Of a stretch of 64,000 bases of DNA, positions 59,501 to 64,000 are shown one piece after another; the stretch's first letter is position 1; each line of letters starts with the position of its first letter. This stretch comes from an uncultured Lachnospiraceae bacterium. Lineage in GTDB: Bacteria; Bacillota; Clostridia; Lachnospirales; Lachnospiraceae. The stretch covers positions 7,292 to 71,291 of the forward strand of contig CAJTNT010000022.1 in the NCBI GenBank assembly GCA_910577785.1, read 5' to 3'. The notes beneath the pieces were generated by a model. It ran no database searches, was not told where the DNA came from, and saw only the letters and a list, made by a program, of their open reading frames with translations. A program made the translations under genes and the position numbers.

Positions 59501-62018
59501 CAGAAAGCCTTGCCAGTGTCTCATTCATGCCGCCAAACTCACCTGCAATGTAAAGACCCCACATGGTATCGCGGTATCCCGGTGAATTTTCATCTGGGCG
59601 CTGCCCGGCCTTGGTGCAGTAGTGGAGCCTGTTCCATACCCACATGCCCATATCCTTAGCAATCAAAAGGGCTTTGTCTGCCACTGCCTGCTCTTCTTCG
59701 TTGCCGCCGTCCAGGACGTTGAAGATTTCCACAAGCCCGGCCAGCTGTTTATGTAAGGCATAATACGGAGCCCATACGCCGTAACCATCCATATTTCCAT
59801 TATAAGGCGCATAATTCTCAATCAGGATCAGATGCTCTGGCTGGATGGCATTGATATAGCCATAGCCAAAGAGTGTCGGATCGGTAGGCGCCGTGTTTTT
59901 ATCCAACAGACGTACATTGGTCATGCCCCTTACTTCCTCATCCGTGGAATACCGGTCGCGGGCTTCCCGGAAGCGTTCTGTCCCATCCTCATCCTGAATC
60001 TTTACAAAGGTCATCTCCTGCATCTGGCGCATCTCGTCCGTCATCCGCTTCATACGGGAGAGAAGCTGTTCCCTCTCATCTGCCTTGGTGTCTGAAGCAT
60101 AGGCAAGCGCCAAGCCTGACATATAATGGCCATAGCCGTGGCCCCTCAGCTTGGTCTGCAGGGAATCCCACCCGCCAGGCGCATTATAGCCGTCTGTGCT
60201 TAAGCCAAACGTCCATCGGTAGTTATAAAGCATACGCGTAATGTCAACGCCCAGGATATACTGGATATGGTTTTCCGTATTCAGGGTCAGTCGGTTCTGC
60301 TCCCCGTCCGGGTCATCATCCAATGTCACCTTGCTCAGTTTCAGGGTCTCTGCCTTCGGCTCATTGGAAGGAACCTTATTGTTCTCTTCTGCTGCCACGA
60401 CCGTGATATCAGCCACGACCTTATATCCATTTACCGTTGCATTGTCGCCCTGCACATATCCGTTCATCTGATATTTATGCCCCACGGAGTATCCGGCCTG
60501 TGTGGTCTGATCCGCTACAGAATAGCCTTCCCACATAATGCGGCGCAGCTCTGAATTGCCATCGCTGTAAGTAACCTTCACCTGGTTTGGAAGCTTAGGC
60601 GCATTGCCCTGCGGGCAGGATACGTTGATTGGCTCATAGGAAGTGATCGAGCGCCCCGCTACCGGGTAAGCCGGAATCGTAACCTTCCACTCCCTTGTTG
60701 CCGTCGCATTGCCAACCACTGCCGTTGCCGTTAAGATAGCCTCCGCATTGGCAGCTCCCATTGGCGGCCTTAAGACATTGCCGTCATTCCACAGATGGAT
60801 GGTATTGCTGGAACTCCAGGTAATCTTGGATTTGAATTTCCCTGTCTCTGGAAGCGTAAAGTTCGCAGTCCTTCCTTCTGTCTTCCCCAGGTCAATCTCT
60901 GCCAGGTCTGACTCTGCCATCGCCTGGTCAGACATCTTGGCCTTTACTACGAAATGGAACTCTTTGGAAGCCGTAAAGTCATCCTTCACTGCCGTAGCTG
61001 TAATTGTCCCTACGGCATCTTCCTCGCCGATTTCCGGACGGGTTACCGTTCCATCTGTCGCCAAAGCGGGATTGGTCGGATTGGACCATGTGATAGCGCT
61101 TCCATTTGCTCCCGTTTTCGGAAGTTCTACATTTCCGTACAGCTCCATCAGGAAATCTTCCTCAATATTCGCTAAATCCGCCAAAGCCGGATCCACATAT
61201 CCAAATACTTCCCATTCACTCACGCCAATCCCAGGCACCGTGCCGCCATCTTTTTCTGCCACTACGCAGAGGCGCAGCTGGGTGGTGACGATCTTTTCCT
61301 CCAGCACAAGCGGGTTCCATACCGTGTTTTTCCCCCAAGGGGATGGAGCCGGCCATGGCTTGTCGGCTTCCGCCCCGCCTTCGCCTTTATAATTTTCAGA
61401 ATTCCCATGGGTCTCTATCGCACCGCAGTTAACCCACTCGTCGCCATTTTTATACTGCATAAAAGCAGACCTTGGCCAACGTACGCCAGTATCTGTATAA
61501 ATCCACCACATCACGCGTGCAGACTCAACCACATGCGGCACATCCCAGGTATACTGTACCCATACGGGATTGGCAGCTGTCCCATATTCCGTATTCCATG
61601 TATTCCATACGCTCCCGCCATTGCCATTGGCAAATGCCCCGTCATTCACCTTCGTTCCATCGCCTGAATATGGATTGCTGTAAACAGCCTCTGCCTTTGC
61701 ACTCCTTGCAATATTGCCGTCTTCCGCTCCATAGAGGTCATACCGGTTCAAATCACGCACACTGCCCTCTTCTGCCTGAGGCTGCGCTTCCGCCGTACCC
61801 TCTATTGACTGCGCCAGGCCTTCTACTGCATCTTCCAGCCTGTCCGCGATTGCTTCCGGATTCTCTGCTTCCTGCCCTGCCTCTGATGCATACACAGGGT
61901 CTGCCGGAAGCGCTGACAGTAACGTCCCGCCGACCATAGCGGCGCTTACCAGCAAGGAAACCGCCCGGTTCCTTATTTTCTTTTTGCTCCATAGCATTGC
62001 TGCTCTTCCCTTCTTCAT
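56553..62018 (-). CDS. Secreted GH127-type beta-L-arabinofuranosidase with discoidin domain
   Basis: 1821 aa. After a signal peptide (about 1-45) comes an F5/8-type discoidin-like domain (about 95-265; WVQYTWDVPHVVESARVMWW), Big_4-like modules, then the GH127 domain with ICETCSAYNLLKL near 965 and STCCSGTGTENH near 1040, the zinc and cysteine-nucleophile motifs. About five FIVAR-like helical repeats and two Fn3-like modules follow. The last 230 residues are almost identical to those of the neighbour at 51526. The start has GGAAGG upstream. Different N-terminal binding modules suggest that the two enzymes target different arabinosylated polymers. Confidence 0.92.
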   Translation of the reverse strand: MKKGRAAMLWSKKKIRNRAVSLLVSAAMVGGTLLSALPADPVYASEAGQEAENPEAIADRLEDAVEGLAQSIEGTAEAQPQAEEGSVRDLNRYDLYGAEDGNIARSAKAEAVYSNPYSGDGTKVNDGAFANGNGGSVWNTWNTEYGTAANPVWVQYTWDVPHVVESARVMWWIYTDTGVRWPRSAFMQYKNGDEWVNCGAIETHGNSENYKGEGGAEADKPWPAPSPWGKNTVWNPLVLEEKIVTTQLRLCVVAEKDGGTVPGIGVSEWEVFGYVDPALADLANIEEDFLMELYGNVELPKTGANGSAITWSNPTNPALATDGTVTRPEIGEEDAVGTITATAVKDDFTASKEFHFVVKAKMSDQAMAESDLAEIDLGKTEGRTANFTLPETGKFKSKITWSSSNTIHLWNDGNVLRPPMGAANAEAILTATAVVGNATATREWKVTIPAYPVAGRSITSYEPINVSCPQGNAPKLPNQVKVTYSDGNSELRRIMWEGYSVADQTTQAGYSVGHKYQMNGYVQGDNATVNGYKVVADITVVAAEENNKVPSNEPKAETLKLSKVTLDDDPDGEQNRLTLNTENHIQYILGVDITRMLYNYRWTFGLSTDGYNAPGGWDSLQTKLRGHGYGHYMSGLALAYASDTKADEREQLLSRMKRMTDEMRQMQEMTFVKIQDEDGTERFREARDRYSTDEEVRGMTNVRLLDKNTAPTDPTLFGYGYINAIQPEHLILIENYAPYNGNMDGYGVWAPYYALHKQLAGLVEIFNVLDGGNEEEQAVADKALLIAKDMGMWVWNRLHYCTKAGQRPDENSPGYRDTMWGLYIAGEFGGMNETLARLSDIMKKQEKPEDAAKLLEASSYFDNNGASSDTGNIPFFSSLANNRDSIRTLHGNQHIPQIVGALWEFKGSNDPKYYNIAENFWDYIFGRYSFTIGGVGGNDSNEEKFCGTYNQIGVVNTNDGNKICETCSAYNLLKLTKDLNTYNPDNAKYMDFYERLLYNQIVGSIEPGSKANRTSYGYSIYPNTVRSRNTGNAQNPGSTCCSGTGTENHVKYQEAAYFTSADNKTFYVGLYIPTTAQWDAQDVSIKQSCVFPSEESTFTVAVGAKAGEFEMKFRVPYWATKGFDIKLNGVSIADSYEPSSYVSTGVRKWSNTDQVVVTMPFGFNVDYLPGKCDGEWYGSLMNGPLVMAATGVESLSRVELDSYLSTGEGTNVVINERQTMTGGVSGEAPTRNVNNMSVQVAPGTSGGEAATKTFIPHYFAGIPAYTTYFYIPAPNENTGADKTPLFVKITEALDRIDSGLYTKDSTDALQAVLKAAASVYQSAEVMETEIEAEITRIDTAMQNLEANAIDISKLTEKLAEVSQYKEADYTPETYAELAKAVTAADAYVKGTGHTDKLTADHITAINLAVGKLVKLDRQALQTALEAASQRKNPKNEGEKLWEEHEYTQYTRKSWNSFKAAEESARKLYENDPKVPTQSEIDTATDGLNKAMDALLVYNLCDEREPLEAILKEAKAYKNDSMQYDADAFANLQEMIVLGEERLEYASLTFPERDGCINDIRKAIQALAGSVKVDKSALAAAIADARSKKEADYTADSWKKMQNALAAANTVNGNANATQAQVNEAAKNLQDAIKALKKAVPAVGTPSSLKAAWAGAKKVKVTWKKASNADRYLIYRSYKKTSGYKKIGQTTKTAYTDTAATPGKTAYYKVIAYKGKTKGGYTGPKSAYILKAPGSVKAKASGKNVTVSFGKVSKASGYTIYRSTKKNGTYKRVANLKSAKTIRKRFAKMKKGTYYYKVKAYRKTGGKTLFTGYSSAVKVKVK

Positions 62019-62177
62019 TCCGTAACCTTCCTTTCTTTCCTGAATGATACCCCCTTAGACTGCATTCCCCATCCAGAACATACCTGTAATAATTCTGTGC
62101 TTTTATCGCTGCACATGCTTACCTAATATCACCTCCCTATTGCCATTCCTTCATAGGCTTGTATCACATTTGCCCAG

Positions 62178-62195
62178 TGCTAATAATATTTAGCA
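62178..62195. promoter_or_regulatory. 18-bp dyad upstream of the second GH127 gene
   Basis: TGCTAA (62178-62183) and TTAGCA (62190-62195) flank six bases. It is about 160 bases before the GH127 start and 170 before cotJA, so it could be an operator for either. The remaining 62019-62366 gap shows no gene. Confidence 0.35.
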
Positions 62196-62366
62196 TACCT
62201 CATATGGAGTCTACTTTACAGGATAATATTTTATTCTAGTAGCATTTTCTTAAACAAAATTTATATGCTCCAAGCTTGTAACATATTTTTTGCCCTTCTC
62301 TAACCGCACCTTTTCCCTTCTTTGTCATATTCTATAAAAAACAAAAAGAAAGAAGGATTATCCTTT

Positions 62367-62993
62367 ATGGCTAATTATAATACAGCATCCGACCGCAGCC
62401 GCGGCCAGGATATGCCACAAAACAACATGCCTAGCAGCTCCTGCCCAAGCAGCAGTATGCCTGGCAATCCCACACCATGCCAGGCCATGGAAAGCCCTTG
62501 CCAGGCAACAGACACTCCTTGCCCTAGGGAAGTTGCCTGCAAGGCAGACACTCCCTGCCAGGCGGCCATGCGCCAACGGCAGATGGAGAATACACAGCGG
62601 CAAGTAGCCAATGCGCAGCGGCAGATGGGCAATGCGCGGCGGCAGATGGACAATGCGCAGCGGCAGATGAACCATGCACAGCGGCAGATGAACCATGCGC
62701 AGCACACTGCACCCACACATCCCTGCCAGGCTGGCATGAGCCAGCGCCAGGCAGCCCCTATGCCGCAGGCACACATGCATCCGCACCACATGGGGAACTG
62801 CACTGGCTGCCCGCAGACGCCGCAGCCCTGCATGGGAATGGATGACCCGCTGGCAGGCATGCCCATTGCAATGGCTTATGTGCCATGGCAGTGCTTTGTG
62901 GATACCTATGAGCCAGACAAGGCCCTGCAGTATGGGACGATTTTCCCTGAACTGAACAAACCATTTTATGGGAAAGGAGGCTGCCCGAAATGA
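62367..62993 (+). CDS. cotJA: Spore coat-associated CotJA-like protein with repeat extension
   Basis: 208 aa from the ATG at 62367 (AAGGA about 11 bases before). The last 55 residues are CotJA: GMPIAMAYVPWQCFVDTYEP and GTIFPELNKPF. The first 150 are unusual: Cys/Pro-rich PCQA motifs (residues 25-70), then seven-residue repeats (NAQRQM-like) and His/Pro/Met-rich sequence. Normal CotJA is under 90 residues. Overlaps cotJB by ATGA. Expression in the mother cell during sporulation is expected. Confidence 0.88.
   Translation: MANYNTASDRSRGQDMPQNNMPSSSCPSSSMPGNPTPCQAMESPCQATDTPCPREVACKADTPCQAAMRQRQMENTQRQVANAQRQMGNARRQMDNAQRQMNHAQRQMNHAQHTAPTHPCQAGMSQRQAAPMPQAHMHPHHMGNCTGCPQTPQPCMGMDDPLAGMPIAMAYVPWQCFVDTYEPDKALQYGTIFPELNKPFYGKGGCPK
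62573..62703 (+). repeat. 21-bp tandem repeats in the cotJA extension
   Basis: CAGCGGCAGATG-centred units recur every 21 bases, six to seven copies, coding the seven-residue QRQM repeats; in frame throughout. Confidence 0.85.
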
Positions 62994-63256
62994 AAGGAAA
63001 CCAGATGGAACAGATGAAATTATTCCAATGGATTAATATGGTAAGCTTCGCGGTAAATGATATTACCCTGTACCTGGATACCCATCCCATGGATCAGAAA
63101 GCCATCCAGTATTTCAATCATTTCCGTGAAATCCGCACAAATGCCCTCAAAGAATACGAAGAATACTACGGCCCCCTTACGCTTGACACTGCCAGGCCGG
63201 ATCAGAAATGGCACTGGTCGACTCAGCCAATGCCATGGGAAGGAGGTTACTGCTAA
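62990..63256 (+). CDS. cotJB: Spore coat protein CotJB
   Basis: 88 aa. The family pattern is clear: VSFAVNDITLYLDTHPMDQKA, then EEYYGPLTLD and the C-terminal WHWSTQPMPWEGG. GGAAAGGAGG precedes the ATG inside cotJA. The stop overlaps the cotJC start (TAATG). CotJB is a coat component that works with CotJA and the catalase-like CotJC. Confidence 0.94.
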   Translation: MKGNQMEQMKLFQWINMVSFAVNDITLYLDTHPMDQKAIQYFNHFREIRTNALKEYEEYYGPLTLDTARPDQKWHWSTQPMPWEGGYC

Positions 63257-63633
63257 TGTGGAATTATGAAAAAAGGCTGCAATACCCTGTAAACATCACC
63301 CAAACAAACCCCAAGATAGCACAAGTTATCATCAGCCAGTTCGGCGGGCCGGACGGCGAGCTGTCGGCTTCCATGCGCTATCTGTCCCAGCGATACACCA
63401 TCCCTTATCGGGAGGTTGCAGGGCTGTTAACGGACATTGGTAGAGAAGCCCCTGAAATGTTCCATCTCAGGAGCCCTCGCTTTTTTTCGCTCTGTGTGCA
63501 GGGAAGCTTCCAGTGGATGCTTTCCCGTGAGCAGCCTACCCTGCGGACAGTTTACGCTTTTTGCAACTATGCGGAAAAAGCGGGTCAGCCCACGCCGCCC
63601 CGCCGATCCCAAAAGGTCATTCCATCGTCCTGA
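63256..63633 (+). pseudogene. cotJC: Truncated cotJC (manganese catalase-like coat protein)
   Basis: The ATG at 63256 (GGAAGGAGG upstream) opens MWNYEKRLQYPVNITQTN and a normal CotJC start through GELSASMRYLSQRY and VAGLLTDIG (about 62 residues, to near 63441). There the family continues with TEE...H and ligands of the dimanganese site, but this frame changes to unrelated sequence (REAPEMFHLRSPRFF) and ends at 63633. About 120 residues including most metal ligands are missing, so no catalase activity is expected. The frame overlaps the convergent permease gene by 17 bases. The break is best explained by a deletion or insertion bringing in the ABC-transporter region. Confidence 0.85.
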
Positions 63634-64000
63634 TTTGTTCAATCAGGGATTGCTTTTTCAGATTTCCAGTTGTGTAAGAAATCAAGGTAAACTGCACAAT
63701 CAGCAGGATTGCTAAATATATCAATACGATCAGCCACGGAAATGAATAATAAAAGTATGGATTCATCGTTTTCACAACTACCTGTACGGATAGGAAGCCC
63801 AATCCAGTTCCCAAAACCACTGTTACAAGCGTAGCAAAAACTGAATAAATCGATCCCTCATAACACAGCATTTTGATCAGTTGCTTTTTACTCAAACCAA
63901 TCGCCTGTAACATTCCAATTTCCTGCCTGCGGGACAGAAAGTTTGTGATTGTCGTATTGACAAGGTTGATGAAAGAAAAGCATACAACAATAACAGCCAC
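63617..64000 (-). CDS. FtsX-like ABC transporter permease, C-terminal fragment (runs off window)
   Basis: At least 127 codons; the start lies beyond base 64000. Three membrane segments are seen, with the FtsX-domain signature NTTITNFLSRRQEIGMLQAIG after the first one and a C-terminal KKQSLIEQIRTME. Such permeases work with a MacB-like ATPase in export of, or resistance to, antimicrobial peptides. The gene is convergent with the broken cotJC. Confidence 0.88.
   Translation of the reverse strand: MAVIVVCFSFINLVNTTITNFLSRRQEIGMLQAIGLSKKQLIKMLCYEGSIYSVFATLVTVVLGTGLGFLSVQVVVKTMNPYFYYSFPWLIVLIYLAILLIVQFTLISYTTGNLKKQSLIEQIRTME

Noticed and set aside
62573..62703. CRISPR-like array in cotJA
   Set aside because: 21-base coding repeats without unique spacers.

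Overview
The window looks like chromosomal DNA of a motile, spore-forming member of the Clostridia, most likely Lachnospiraceae. The evidence is Gram-positive ribosome binding sites, a class I pyr operon with PyrK/PyrD, MutS2, a CotJ spore-coat operon, a flagellin of the type seen in gut Lachnospiraceae, and two very large secreted GH127-type arabinofuranosidases with FIVAR and Fn3-like tails. No rRNA, tRNA or CRISPR array was recognised.

Layout. 1-4931: start of an HtrA-like protease, divergent from mutS2 and a two-component system. 5073-10881: a Lachnospiraceae-type hypothetical gene, two COG0523-like GTPases (one with a His-rich metal-binding linker), a DUF2156 protein and an ABC exporter. 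11312-15402: pyrC-pyrF-pyrK-pyrD operon on the minus strand. 15622-19175: a Uma2-family nuclease, then a sigma factor with a membrane-anchored beta-propeller partner. 19141-20576: a PIN-domain toxin-antitoxin-like cassette and a recombinase fragment lie between two 236-bp direct repeats exactly 1200 bp apart.

20478-40652 is a long minus-strand surface-glycan island headed by flagellin. It encodes a Maf-type flagellin glycosyltransferase, a PseB dehydratase, a PseA/WbpG amidotransferase with its own HisH/HisF pair, a large glycosyltransferase, two radical SAM enzymes, a split transketolase, two epimerase-like SDRs, a methyltransferase, a heptose pathway (GmhA plus an HldE-like enzyme with reversed domain order) and a PseF-PseH fusion. 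I infer that it makes one or more unusual nucleotide-activated sugars (heptose-derived and acetamidino-modified) for flagellin O-glycosylation.

40962-43270 is the most interesting stretch. A CsrA-like gene is followed by a FimB/FimE-sized tyrosine recombinase flanked by near-identical 26-bp inverted sites, which predicts an invertible DNA switch next to csrA and flagellin. Beyond it lies a decayed DUF3800 gene preceded by its own promoter and a pseudoknotted small RNA ending in a terminator.

43324-51129 is mostly housekeeping (alaS, a 42-aa membrane protein, lepB with a Glu-rich repeat extension, holA, a GNAT, a CPBP protease). 51526-62018 holds the paired GH127 enzymes, whose C-terminal modules are almost identical. 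62367-64000 holds cotJA (with a long repeat extension), cotJB, a truncated cotJC, and the end of an FtsX-type permease that runs off the window.

A recurring oddity is in-frame low-complexity or repeat expansion: CobW linker, pyrK leader, propeller protein N-terminus, PseF-PseH linker, LepB, CotJA.
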